From positions 1 to 62,885 of the forward strand of contig JADHYX010000093.1 in the NCBI GenBank assembly GCA_027604685.1: a stretch of DNA of 62,885 bases. The letters run 5' to 3'. Below the pieces are notes generated by a model. The model saw only the letters and a list, made by a program, of their open reading frames with translations. It searched no databases and had not been told where the DNA came from. Made by a program: the position numbers and the translations under genes. Positions 1 to 16,069 of the stretch are shown here, one piece after another; positions within the stretch are counted from its first letter, which is position 1; the number at the start of each line of letters is the position of its first letter. The stretch is from Lobulomyces angularis. Its lineage: Eukaryota > Chytridiomycota > Chytridiomycetes > Lobulomycetales > Lobulomycetaceae.

Positions 1-43
1 AATTTTATTAAAAAAAAAGAAAAAAAAAAAATTAAAACAAAAA

Positions 44-362
44 ATGAACAATTCATTGGCAGTTGCTGAACAGGAATTAATGCATTATACACGGTAAAAA
101 TCTAACACTAACATTAATATTGACATTTATTGTTAGATTATATAATGGAATAGTAAATGGGTGCCATAAAAAGTGCATCAATAATACTTACCATGAAGCT
201 GAGTTGAATAAAGGAGAAGGAGTTTGTATTGATAGGTAAATGTAATTTTTTTTATAGCTTTATTAATAATTTCATTTATTTAGGTGTGTTTCAAAATATT
301 TTGAGGTTCACACAAAAGTTGGTGCCAAGTTATTTCAAAATAATCAACAGCTACAACAATAA
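44..362 (+). CDS. TIM10: TIM10 small Tim chaperone of the mitochondrial intermembrane space
   Basis: Three exons, 44-93, 137-235 and 284-362, with introns of 43 and 48 nt, give a protein of about 75 residues. It carries the twin CX3C signature of small Tim proteins (CHKKC and CIDRC) with the family-typical stretch YHEAELNKGEGVC between them and CVSKYFEVHTKVGAKL after it. By family knowledge, Tim10 pairs with Tim9 in a hexameric chaperone that escorts hydrophobic precursors across the intermembrane space to TIM22 and SAM. The four cysteines form two disulfides made by the Mia40 relay. The match to Tim10 rather than Tim9 rests on the AELNKGEG and GAKL segments. The start is the first ATG in frame and gives a short N-terminal helix of normal length. 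The gene is too small and spliced to appear as a single long ORF. Confidence 0.93.
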
Positions 363-1305
363 TTACAGTATTTACAATTTTGCTTTTTTTGAATTATTTT
401 AATTTTGAATTGTTTAAAATGTAAAAATGTTTATTAAAATTGTGAACTAACTTATTATGGGAATTTATTATACCTTTTCATTGTGACTGATATATTTAAA
501 TTAAAACAAAAAAAAAATTATCGTTTACAACTTTATTATCTGCTATATTGATACCCAAATTTTGGTCAATAAATATAAATGGCCCTTTTTCGCAACTTAA
601 TAATTCAGCAAGTTTTTTATCATTTATGCCTAAAAGAAAAATTTCGCATATTAAAGTTCATTTTGCAAATAGTAGAAAAGCACATCAGAAATCATTCCAA
701 TGAGTAAATTTTTTCTCGTTAAGTCCACTTTTTCTTCTCAAGTTGGTAAATCCTTCTTTAGAATAGTGGAAATTTCAGAGAAGCTATTATTCAGTAAGTC
801 TAAACAGCAATCCTCAACGCAAATGTGAAACTGGCTGAAATGAATTCTCATGTAAATGAATTGAAACTTCAAAATGACACTATAATTGACTACTAAGAAA
901 ATTTTTGTTTAATTTTAGCTTTTTTGACAGTAAGGTACCAATTATTCCTTTCGAAGCAGTTATAAACAAGATGTGTCAAATGATCTCAATTGTCAATTAC
1001 TGTATAAATCGAATGCAACAGGAGTTTCTAAAATCAAGTTGTTAGAAGTTTTACCTGTTTCAGAGGAAGAACTTTTTTATGCCCTGATCAAGAAACCACA
1101 TTAAAAACATAACAAAAGAAAAGAGCAGTTACAAAATGAAGGACATATATTCTACAAAAACGGCGAGAATGTTTGCAAGTTTAAATGAAAGGATTACAAT
1201 TTTTACAAGTAAAAAAAATCATTTTTTACTGCAAAACTATTTTTTTTATGAAGAAAATTACAATGCACAAAAAAAAACTTAGCTATTAGTAAAATTCAAA
1301 AAAAA
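363..1305. other. Intergenic stretch with unresolved coding-like segments
   Basis: No convincing gene model was found. The stretch up to about 560 is simple AT-rich DNA. From about 580 to 1190 the plus strand has several short open segments that read like protein but do not join. One, about 980-1104, reads ...SKIKLLEVLPVSEEELFY and stops at TAA at 1102-1104. The same frame then continues open to about 1186 (QLQNEGHIFYKNGENVCKF), as if one stop interrupted a longer frame. It may be a decayed gene or exons of a gene I could not splice. No family was recognised. Confidence 0.3.
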
Positions 1306-2154
1306 TCAGTTTTTCATAAACATACTATAACCATGCTTTCCCTTTACAAAAAGTTCTACAGAAAAGTCAACGTTGCCTTTTAGATTTTCTTCTTCCTCTT
1401 TAAATTGCATTAACTCCTTCATTCTTGCAATGCTTAAGCTATTTTGTACTTTCATCAGCTCCCGCTCTTTTCTTAATCTATTCAAAGTTGTCAAGGAAGG
1501 GGTTGTCACATTTTCATCATCAACTAACAAATTTTGACAGTTACTTAGCTTTTGCTTTTTTTTTTTGGTAGAAACTTGTTCACTTTCGTTACCGAGGTAT
1601 CTTTTGTTATGACACAGTGCAATTTTACTTTTTGGCAAAAATTCTTCATGAGTTTGATTCCTAAAATCTCTAAAGCTTACATTCTCATGGGTACCTAATA
1701 AAACAAATGCTTAAATTTTATTGTTAAAGAGTTTAAAAAAAGTAAAAATAAGCTTATTTCCGATTAATTTAAATAAAAGAAATTTTCACCTTTTAAACAA
1801 TCAGAGTCTAAAATGTTGCTTTCATTAAATAATTTTTTCCATGTTTTAACCTTATCTATACTAACTGGAGGTAAACTTCCCAATTTTCCAAAGAGCATCT
1901 ATTTTCCGTTATTTAACTTTCAATCCATATTTTTACCTTACCTCCTGTAATTTTATTAGATCAGAAGGCTCAGTTTCATTCATATCGGTGGAGATATCAC
2001 CACTGTCTACAGTTTCAATTGTAAGTTGAGGTGACTTTGAAATTGGTGGAGTTTCAGTAACTCCAATACTTTCATTTCTTGATTTTTCATCATTAGGAAT
2101 TGATGTGAGATCGGATGAGGTTTCTTTTTTTTTACCAAACAAAAAGGAAAACAT
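1306..2154 (-). CDS. Uncharacterised protein, three exons
   Basis: On the minus strand, exons 2154-1942, 1898-1790 and 1694-1306 join in frame across introns of 43 and 95 nt to give a protein of about 235 residues. It starts MFSFLFGKKK, which resembles the first residues of some ESCRT-III proteins, but the rest does not look like ESCRT-III and I do not assign it. A serine/threonine-rich acidic stretch follows, then a more conserved-looking core (LPPVSIDKVKTWKKLF) and a lysine-rich patch TKKKKQK that could be a nuclear signal. A charged, probably helical C-terminal region comes last (LNRLRKERELMKVQNSLS). No signal peptide or membrane span is visible. It lies tail to tail with the unresolved plus-strand stretch and close to the FIT gene. 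Function unknown. Confidence 0.6.
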
Positions 2155-2244
2155 TTAACAGCTTTTGAGTTTAAATCCTTAAAGTCATAAAATTTTTTTA
2201 TTACTTATTTAAGCTATACATTAGAATCTAATTTGAAAAATTTG

Positions 2245-2995
2245 CTATGTAACGTATTTAGAAAAGACATAAAATATTAAAGCTAATAATGTTCCAGCCA
2301 ATTTTTCTCTAATATGGTGATGGTAAAGACAAGTGCTCGCCAGCACAATGCTCCACATACCAAGTAAAAAAACTATAAAACTTTTTGTTAGTAATTCAAT
2401 TATTGGCGAGGAATCGAATTCGGTTTTCAAAACTCTATAAAGAAAGAGCGAGGAGTGAACTAATAAACTAAAAAAATTACAAAAATAAATAAATTTGCTC
2501 AACTTACAAACAGTGACCGCTTACATCAAAACCAGACCATATACCCTCCAACCTTACACATTCGGACAATGTTGAAATATCTCCAAGTGAGCACTGTCCA
2601 GTATTTAGAAAAAATCTACGATATAATTATGAACGTGTTAGGTTTTAAATTTTTGCTTATACCTGTGTAAAATGCTGTCACCAAAAAACCATTGCGTAAA
2701 ACATAGCCAATATAACGAACACAAAAACCAATTAAGCATTATCCTTTTATTTTTATGTATTAATGGCAAGACTGGAAAGAACGACCAGGCAAATGAATAT
2801 CTTAAGTAAAGAAGTTTAATTTTCATATAATCGAAGAGTTTATTTATACTTAGCAAAGTAGACATTTAAAGAGTTTCGCTTATTACTAAAGTATAAATGC
2901 GTCAAAGGTTCCTCATAGGAATATTGATAGAATTCAGCATACAAAGATAGTATTAAAACAGCTGTTATGTAGACTGCAACACCTTTAAATGCCAT
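2245..2995 (-). CDS. FIT family protein (FITM2/Scs3-like), ER lipid-droplet factor
   Basis: Four minus-strand exons (2995-2850, 2800-2663, 2615-2508, 2467-2245) splice in frame to about 204 residues. Family landmarks appear in order: YFSNKRNSLNVYFAKY near the N-terminus, a cysteine-containing lumenal loop (GQCSLGDISTLSECVRLEG), then GFDVSGHCFLL with the first conserved histidine, and later LASTCLYHHHIREKLAGT with the second. FIT proteins are multi-pass ER membrane proteins related to lipid phosphatases. They act as acyl-CoA diphosphatases needed for budding of lipid droplets, and the two histidines are the catalytic residues. Six hydrophobic segments fit the family topology. The protein is shorter than animal FITM2 but has all recognisable motifs. 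Stop codon is TAG. No sign of decay. Confidence 0.88.
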
Positions 2996-3621
2996 TCAAT
3001 ATATTAATAATTTCGATTGGAATTGTAAAAAAAAAATTTATTTGTAAATTTAACACAAATTGGACCAAACATTGTAAAGCACATTTAATATCAAGTATAC
3101 ATTTTACTAATTTAAGATTTATGGATTGCGGAAATCCAAATAAACCCTTTAAGTAGCAATGACAAAATTAAGAAATTCTTAACTATTTTTAAGTCTAAAA
3201 TTTTGTCATATTGTTTTGGAAAGCTGGATAACAATTAAATAGCAAAAAAGGAATTCAGTTTTAGATTCTGAATTCAACATTTAACTTAAATCAACAAATC
3301 GATGCGATTTTTGTTGGACAAAAGGTAAGAAAATAAGGTGCATTGTTCCAGTTATTAAGATCCCAAGTATTCTGTAGTAGTTCAAATGATTGCTGTAATA
3401 TTATGAATGAATTATGCTTTATTTGATATTATGTTTGCAGCCATTTAAAAAATTAATTAAAAAAGAAATAGTTTTTTTTTTTTTTTCTGTTACTTTTCCA
3501 ATTCATCATATAAATATTATAAGAATTAAATTATTGTTTTGCAACTTACCGCGTAGTGTATTGCCCAAATTCACTTGAGTAAGAAAAAAAAAGTAGTTAA
3601 GAACATTTGCATACTTTAACC
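2996..3621. other. Intergenic region with a possible small membrane-protein gene on the minus strand
   Basis: Between FIT and RPC1. Two minus-strand segments, about 3576-3551 and 3392-3288, can be spliced to read EFGQYTTRNHLNYYRILG followed by ILITGTMHLIFLPFVQQKSH and a stop. The first is preceded by a good branch-point and pyrimidine tract (about 3602-3577). The join is in frame and the product would be a very small one-span membrane protein. I could not find a start codon or an upstream exon that keeps the frame, because the next DNA upstream is the first exon of RPC1 on the other strand. The rest is AT-rich with no other signal. Treat as a candidate only. Confidence 0.3.
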
Positions 3622-8999
<5,378 letters not shown>

Positions 9000-9275
9000 C
9001 CTTTTTCATTTTTTTTAATTTTTATTTTTTTTTCTTTTTTAATTTTTTTTTATGATTTTTTTTTATAGTATTTATTTAATATTACAGTATATTTTAATGA
9101 ACAATATTGTTTATATATGTTTTGTATCTTATATAAAGATAGACAAAAAATTCCAACAGTTGAAAAGAAATTATCATTTATATATATATATATATATTTT
9201 TTTTTTGGTATTAAAACAATTTAAACTTCATTACTGAATATATCCCCAGTATACAAAAAAAAAAACCAAAAATGT

Positions 9276-10635
9276 TTAATCTCTTTCACTGATTCTTGTT
9301 AAATGCTCCTCAATTTCATCTTCATTAAGTACCTTAAATTCAGCAAAATCTTTTCCAACAATACCTAGCTCTAAATCTCCTGGTTTGAAATCAATGCTTA
9401 AAACCGAACTTAAAGTATTTATTGCTAACTACAAAAACAAAAAAAAATTACAATTCGTTTTTTAAAATAATTCTATTATATATAAACCTCAATTGTTTCT
9501 TCAGTACTTAACACTGGATCTTTTTTTAACTTCTTCTCCAACTGATTCAAGGCTTCTTGATGCTTCTGTCCAGTAGATGTAGCTTTGTAGCCAACATAAT
9601 AGCCAGCTGGATCACATTTAAACACTTGAGGACCCATTTCGTCATCATTTGCAATAAGTATAACAGCTATCGAAAAAATTTAAAATCATAAATAAACAAA
9701 TAAAAAAATTACAGACTCCCAATGGTCTCATAGCAGCATGCTGAGTATAAACTTGATTAATATTTGCAATTCTCTTAGCTAACATATGGATTGGAATTTC
9801 GTAGCCAAATTTATATCTCCACTCTGCAGCTTCTTGTCGAAGCCGTAATACTTGTGACCGTGCATCAGCTAATTATTCTGAGTTAATAACATAGTCATGT
9901 TAACACTTACCTATCAAACCAATCATAACACTTCCGATACTAGGGGTTATTTGAAATAGGTGAGTAATAGTCGATGGATCTAACAACTTATCCTAAAAAC
10001 ATTATAAAAATTTTTTGTTAAAAGGGCTCGTAAAAGGAAATCATTTTAAAAAAATTTAACGAGTAGCTTACAGGAACTTTTTTTTGAGTACAAACAACTG
10101 CACAGTCCTTTCCTCTAATTGCTACGGCTGTTATTCCAGCATTTGATATTGCTTTAAAGGCATATTCTACCAAAAAATTTATGATTATAATAAATAAATC
10201 AGTAAAAAAATAGTTGTTTTTTTCAAATTTATTTTGACAATTACCAACTTGATAAAGTCTTCCATCCGGAGAAAAGACTGTGATATGACGATCGTATCCA
10301 GAAGCACTAACAAGAAAATAAAAAGAAGATTTATATTAATTATATTAATTTATGGATGAAAAAATTATAAGTCATTTTTTAGTTAAAACAACATTTAAAT
10401 TTTTGATTTTCATCCTAATTAATAGATATGATAAATAATTTTTTAAAATATAAATTTTTTTTGATATTGAATAAAAATGATCAAAACTTGTTGAAAATAA
10501 AATTTGAAAAGAATTTGTTTAAACTGAATTTTGTAAAAGAAAAAAATTGAACGAAATCTTAGAAATAGTTAAAAAAGTTTCTTGTTATGAATTGCTAATT
10601 GAACTAAAATGCCGTTAAATTGATTTTTACCTCAT
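9276..10635 (-). CDS. SCL1: 20S proteasome subunit alpha-1 (PSMA6/Scl1 type)
   Basis: This is a structural subunit of the outer ring of the 20S core, with no catalytic residue expected. The assembled N-terminus reads [20 protein letters not shown] followed by QVEYAFKAI, the alpha-subunit signature that helps gate the substrate channel. The segment [11 protein letters not shown] and the C-terminal part ([20 protein letters not shown], ending [11 protein letters not shown]) place it in the alpha-1 group (PSMA6 of animals, Scl1 of yeast). The first exon is only 5 nt (10635-10631, ATGAG) and is followed by a 324-nt intron (10630-10307), several times longer than the other introns here. The second exon is 10306-10245 and the third starts at 10166. 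The tiny exon was chosen because it restores the universal N-terminus exactly; no other ATG upstream does so. Confidence 0.93.
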
Positions 10636-10973
10636 GGTTTGTAAGTTATAGTTTCAATTGTAAATTGATTACGAATTTTGATCAGGGTTTTGTAACCTTT
10701 TTTGGTAAAATTGACTTCACTATGAAGTATTCAAATGAAGTATGTTATAAAAATTTTGCAAGGATACATATAGCGAAAATATCTATCGATTTTGTTAATG
10801 AAAAAAAAAAATTAGCTGATTTATTTTTTTGTTATGTCCCAAACGATAATTATATTGAATTTAATATTTTGTCAAAATGAAATTTCTGTAATATTACAAA
10901 ATAACCTAGAATACTTGAAAAAGTTAAAAAATTGAGATGCTTTAAAATGAGATGCTGCTCATCATTTCAATAA

Positions 10974-13558
10974 TTATTTTTCAGCTTTGAATGCGTTACT
11001 CAGCAGCCAACCACCAGCATGCTCTATATTATCATTGGTGGCTTTCAAAGCTTTAATGCACCATTTAAAATCATATCCCAGCTCTTTACTCAATGAAGTA
11101 GCTAATCGATGCCTATTTCCGATGTCGGGAGAAACGCAGATGTACAATTTTCTGGATTTGTTAGAAAAAAGAGCTGAAAGTTTGACTAACTCTAGCGCCT
11201 GTAAAGCTGCTTCAGTACTTGACACTGACTTGCTACATTGGGTTGATGCAGAACTTGTAAGGCAATACTAAAGATATTTAAAGTTTAAGATATTGTTTTG
11301 GAAGCTTACTTCGTTATAACAAACTGCTTGCCCACAACCAGCTGTTAATTGTTGATGATATCTTTTTACCAATCGTGTTATTAGCTTTTGGTTATTTGGA
11401 TCATGCGAAGTACTGTAAAACTGCCTAATCCACCATATATCGATTAAAAAAAATGAAATAGAATAAAAAACCTAAAACAATCTGGACAACAGTTTAAAAT
11501 GTTAGGATATTTACTACTGACTTCATTTGTGCAGTTAACATTTGAACAAATGTTATATTCGACTTTTTGTCGCTTGATTTTTTCAAATTCTTCATTGTTT
11601 TTATGAATTGTCATATGCAGATTAACATCCTAAAAAGTAAATAATTATTATTTTTAAATAGCAACATCTTACCTTCAGCTGGACTTTCCTTGAACATTTA
11701 ATACAATCAATTGTTCTGGATCCGCATTCACTTTCATGTACACTAAAACTAAACCCCAAGTAAGCATCTTTACCTACAATTGAAATTACAAGATTCATTA
11801 CATAGAGAATTTTATTTTATACCAGATAAAGATTTTTGGCCTCTTTCTACTAATAAATGACAAAATCGGCATATTATCAACTTTTTAGGGCAATCTTCTT
11901 TCCGATGACTACATCATTTTGAAATTAAAAAAAAAATAAATTTTTTATGAAAGGAACTTTAATAAATAAGAAAATGAACTTAATTAAAAAAAAATAAAAA
12001 AAGTTTTAAAAAGAAATTACCGATTTAATTCTTTTAACGGAAGCTCGCTTAAACAATCGCAAACTATCGGTGCATGTAGAAAATTCATGTGTTTTTCTTT
12101 TTCGTCGATCCTTCCAACCTTTAAATAAAATGAAACGAAATAAAATTAATGCAAAAGCTTATAAAATAAAACCTTATCACAGTTCTCACAATGCCAATGT
12201 AAATCAAAGTCAGTTTTTTTAAAAATTCTCAAACACTCTTTGCATTTGACATTATTTCTGAAACAGAATGCTTCATGCAAATGAAATTTTTCTTTGGTAA
12301 TAAATGTTAAACAGTTTCCACATTTTACATTATCATTCAAATTTGAATTGTTTGCATCAGTATCGGCGTCATCTGTCATATCTACATTTTCAATCTTGGA
12401 AGAAACCTGAAGCTGTAATGAAAAAGTGCATGAAATTGAATAACCTCTAACACCTATAAACAAATAATCGGAATTGCTGGAACTGTTCTCAACAATGGAT
12501 AATTTTGAGGTCCCCTTATCCACATTATAATCATAATTATCTAATAAAGTTGGTTTATCCTCAAAAGAAATAAATATATCACAATCTTCGCTTTCAAACT
12601 TCGGACGTACAACTAATTCGTAGTTTTTTCCATTGTCAATTTTTACCTATTAACTAGGTAAATTACAAAACAAAGTACTTTTCATACCTTATAGTACACA
12701 AATTTATCCTTAAAACAATTATCATTAATTGCGCAAGTATCGTTATTTGTTCCCATCCAGTGTAATTCTAATATTTCTCTGGAGTTAAAATCTCGAAATT
12801 TTAATGCATTCTCAGCCAAATCAATATTTTCGGTAGCAACATCAACATTAATATCAACGTCAATAATTAGACAGCCTTTTTCTGGTTTTAATTCTTGAAC
12901 AAGAAAACGATGTTCCGTTATACCAAACAACTTCATATCTTCCACAGTCAGAATTTCCCCTTCAGTAAGTGTAGCAAAATTTTGTCGCAAAAAAGATTCC
13001 AAAGTAGAACTGTAAAAAAAAAAGGATTAAATTATTCTAAACTTTTTTAAACAATTTCAAAATGACCAAATTTTCTTTTTTATTCGAATATTGTAACATA
13101 ATTACCGAATATCAGAAATTTGTAAATACTCAATATTAAGAGGACTCAATTTTACATAGGTGCAAGGTGGTAATGTGACTAATTTTAAGTTAATTTGATT
13201 AGCTAAAGGAGTTGCAGATGAATCAGCATGATCCTCCTGCGTTAAAATTTCGTTTTCATTGTTATTTCCAATGAGAGAATTGTATAGAAAAGGGGATAGT
13301 AATAACGTATTGACCGAACTGGTAAATTCAATTACACTAGAATAAAGTTGGGCTTTCTTGAAAGTAAGTTGAAAAGTTAATGGTGTAGGTAAATTCAAAA
13401 CTCCTCCTAAACTCTTAATTATATCATCTAAAACTTGGTGTGGTAATTTAACTTTATCACCCTTTAATCTAAAAAACAGTTTTTGATTAAAAAAAAAAAA
13501 AATTAAATATTTACGTTGGATCTAATAAGTAAATAGAAAAGTTTTTTTGAAAAGACAT
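10974..13558 (-). CDS. UFD1-domain protein with zinc fingers, AZUL domain and UBA domain
   Basis: Ten exons give about 680 residues. Domains in order: a UFD1-like N-terminal double-psi-barrel region, about residues 1-230 (LPTPLTFQLTFKKAQLYSSV, LPPCTYVKLSPLNIEYLQIS, TLTEGEILTV); a second beta-rich segment with FIGVRGYS; a run of TRAF/C2H2-like zinc fingers, about 320-530 (CGNCLTFITKEKFHLHEAFC, CKECLRIFKKTDFDLHWHC, CSHRKEDCPKKLIICRFC, HESECGSRTIDCIKC); an AZUL domain, about 550-625 (YHQQLTAGCGQAVCYNEYC then LQALELVKLS); and a C-terminal UBA domain (LGYDFKWCIKALKATNDNIE). UFD1 with zinc fingers resembles plant PRLI-interacting factor K. AZUL is otherwise known to me from the UBE3A ligase, where it binds the proteasome subunit Rpn10. 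The protein therefore looks like a ubiquitin/Cdc48/proteasome adaptor. It has no HECT or RING catalytic domain. Start at 13558 gives MSFQKNFSIYLLDPT. Confidence 0.85.
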
Positions 13559-14604
13559 ACTATGATAAATTTGAATTTTTTGAATTTGGGATGTGAAAAT
13601 AAAAAAAAAAATTGAAATTGATGATTAATCAATGAGTTCAATAATAATGTCTAGGAACTTTGCGTGTGTAGAAGAAATAGGAAGAAAATTGGTATGTAAA
13701 AAACAAAATAAAAGTTAAAAAAGTGCCAAATTTCCCATACTGAAATTTGTTTGCTGCTGTTACAAAGTTGTGTTGCCACTAGTGTAATTGTCACACTCGA
13801 TGGTTCCAACTTTTGATTTGCAACTTGCAATGCTTTTTCATATTGTTTCTCAAAACAAGTTAAACATTATTTCAAAAATTAAAATATTTTTTTTATCTAA
13901 AATAAATTGATTTTAGTTAGTTTATTCACAATTTTTTGCTTGAATTTTTAAGAAGTGATATCACAGTGATAATAATTATTTTTACATATGTATTGATAAA
14001 AGCTATTTGTCAAAACTTTTTCAAAATATACTCAAAAACTTTTAACAGGATGTTTGTGAAACCTGTTACAATACTTGGTGTGTTTTTGTAAATTGCAGAC
14101 ACAGCTATGGCTGTTATGGTATTTGAGTGTTATTTAAACCAGCATTTTAAGTTAGCACCGCATGTCACTACTATTGCTAGTGAAGGATTTGAGTTTCTGT
14201 TGGTTCTACATAAACTATATTTGGACCCAAATGTAGTTTGTGCTGCAGAATTAGGCTGCAGTTCTAGACTATTTTAACTTTTTTTTGGACGGGGAACATT
14301 TTCCTTGTACAAATTTTGATAACTCAATTTTACTTAGTGCCAAGCAATTGAGATTCTCATTATATTTGAGCAACATCTATCGGTTCCAATGGCATAATCA
14401 ATACAGGATTTTTTCCTTTTAAGGAAGTTTCCATGTTACACTGTTGGCAAAAGTACAAATTGCCGAAATACAAGTTTTTTAAATTTTCTTTTTTTTTAAA
14501 AAAATTTTTCCCTGGAAAATAATCTAAAAATTCAACCAAAAAAACTTTTCTTGCTAAATCAAAACCAAATTCAAATTAATCATTTGCAACTTCTTGAAAT
14601 TTTT
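13559..14604. other. Unresolved region with coding-like segments on both strands
   Basis: About 1 kb without a confident model, somewhat less AT-rich than flanking intergenic DNA between 13640 and 14280. Minus strand: a segment at about 13861-13742 reads KQYEKALQVANQKLEPSS and onward. It can be spliced (GTATGG donor, acceptor near 13653) to a short last exon SFLDIIIELID with a stop at about 13619. A further minus segment at about 14105-14043 reads SAIYKNTPSIVTGFTNILL. Plus strand: 14106-14279 is open from an ATG (MAVMVFECYLNQHFKLAPHV) to a TAA. The two readings conflict in part. This may be a small gene with hard-to-see exons, or a remnant. I do not recognise any family. Confidence 0.3.
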
Positions 14605-15621
14605 ATGAAAAATGACACTTTTACCAACATACCAAACCGAAACTCTTCCCCACCTATAGTAGTCAACTCTTCTTTTCTGCTAGAATCTTCTGCAAGAAAT
14701 ATGCATCATAATCAAAAGTATACTAGTTTTGGTTTTTTATTAAAAACAAATTAAAAACCGGTTTCTTTTTTTAGGTATAGGTTGATACTGAGGCAGCAAC
14801 CACAACATGGTAGACTTTTTGGTGGCTCCGATAAAGATAGACGAATGTTAGATCCGGTAATAATGCTTGACTTTAACTATTCATTAAGTTTATTTGAATT
14901 TTCAGCCCCCAATTTTGGAATTACTCTCTGTTGATGAAAATGATCAGCTATATCCAATGTAATAAAATTATGGAATTTTTAAATTTTTGAAATCCTTCAT
15001 TACCTTCGTTGTTTTTTATATTTTGTTTTAAATTTATTTTTACATATCCTTTTAGTATTAAAGACAGTAGATATTACTGTGTGAGAGTTGAATTATGCAG
15101 AAAATTACATATCCCAAAACAAGCAAATAAACCCCTGTCAATTTTTCCTTGTCTGGTTGGTACTTTGATAGAAAATTCCCGTGTTTTGGTTTTTTTTTTT
15201 TTTTTTCCTTGCATAATAACTTGCAAATCATATAAATTATTCTAAAAATAATCATGCCAATAATTTTAATTTTTATTCTTTACTTCCTAATGATAGACGG
15301 ATGACTTGGGTAGAATAGGTACTTTTTTTATATTTAACGATTTGTCTATTAGAGATCAGGGTATATATGTATTAAAGTTTTCTTTTTTTGATTTGGAGAG
15401 GTAATTTAAAAGTTTGATTTTTTATTTTTTAAAAAAAAACCAATTTTTTTTCTATGCTTTCTAGTGAAGGTAGTTTAATAACAACTACCACTGCAGCTGC
15501 AGTAATCTTTTCAAAGGCATTTCCAATTTCAACTGCAAGAGAATTTAAAGGAGTACTAAAGTCTTCGGCACTTACGAAAGTTTTCAAAAGTCAAGGTGTT
15601 AAACTAACTATAAAGAAATAA
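14605..15621 (+). CDS. Velvet-domain transcription factor
   Basis: Exons beginning at 14605 assemble a velvet domain. In order: YRLILRQQPQHGRLFGGSDK, DRRMLDPPPILELL, then YYCVRVELCRKLHIP, FPCLVGTLIENS, GTFFIFNDLSIRDQGIYVLK, and the C-terminal VIFSKAFPISTAREFKGVLK ending SSALTKVFKSQGVKLTIKK. These match the block order of the VosA/VelB/VelC/VeA family, whose Rel-like fold binds DNA and dimerises to control spore development and secondary metabolism in fungi. The domain is split in the usual family way by a variable loop, and the protein is short (about 250 residues), closest in size to VosA or VelC-like members. The ATG at 14605 was preferred over an in-frame TTG at 14551. One intron uses a GTTTTG donor. 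This gene is the strongest evidence that the organism is a fungus. Confidence 0.9.
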
Positions 15622-16069
15622 AGCAATTTAAAAGATAGAAAAATTTGTGGGATTTCTAATCAGGTTTTTAAAAATTCCTACATGTAACTATATTTTTATT
15701 TCAGTTTTTAAATACATTTATACTTCTATATAATAATAAAATTATAGTTACAACAACATTTTTAAGCAAATAGATTTTGACTTAAAGTATTTTTTATTTA
15801 TTTTTAGTTTTATTTTTTTTTTCTTCTATTTATTTATAAAATATACAATTTTTTAAGTTATTTTTAAATATCGCCATTTATACAATGTGATTGTCTATAT
15901 TAATATCATTAATTCTATAGTTTAGTTAGTTTATTTTTTTTTTTATAAAATTTTTTCAGTATTAATGCAAATCACGAAAAAAATTTTTTGTAAAAAAAAG
16001 AAAAGAAAAAGAAAACTGGCTAAAAAAAATAAAAAAATTAAATTAAACTAAAACAAAAAAATTAACCTT
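15622..16069. other. AT-rich intergenic region
   Basis: About 450 nt of very AT-rich DNA with long T and A runs between the velvet gene and the next plus-strand gene. I see no open frame, RNA or repeat of note; it presumably holds the terminator of one gene and the promoter of the next. Confidence 0.6.

Noticed and set aside
2638..2865. PEN-2 or other small membrane protein
   Set aside because: The segment is exon 2 of the FIT gene; joining the upstream YFSNKRN exon and the downstream SGHCF exon explains it fully.
9052..9237. Plus-strand open frame rich in Ile, Tyr and Phe
   Set aside because: It is translated T/A-rich intergenic DNA between convergent genes; low-complexity composition, no splice or start context.
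10620..10880. 86-codon plus-strand open frame opposite the proteasome first exon
   Set aside because: It has no ATG at its start (a TTG would be needed), a stop lies just upstream, and the protein has no recognisable feature. Left as chance or an unassigned exon.
14551..14604. Earlier TTG start for the velvet protein
   Set aside because: Non-ATG initiation is not needed; the ATG at 14605 leaves the whole velvet domain intact.
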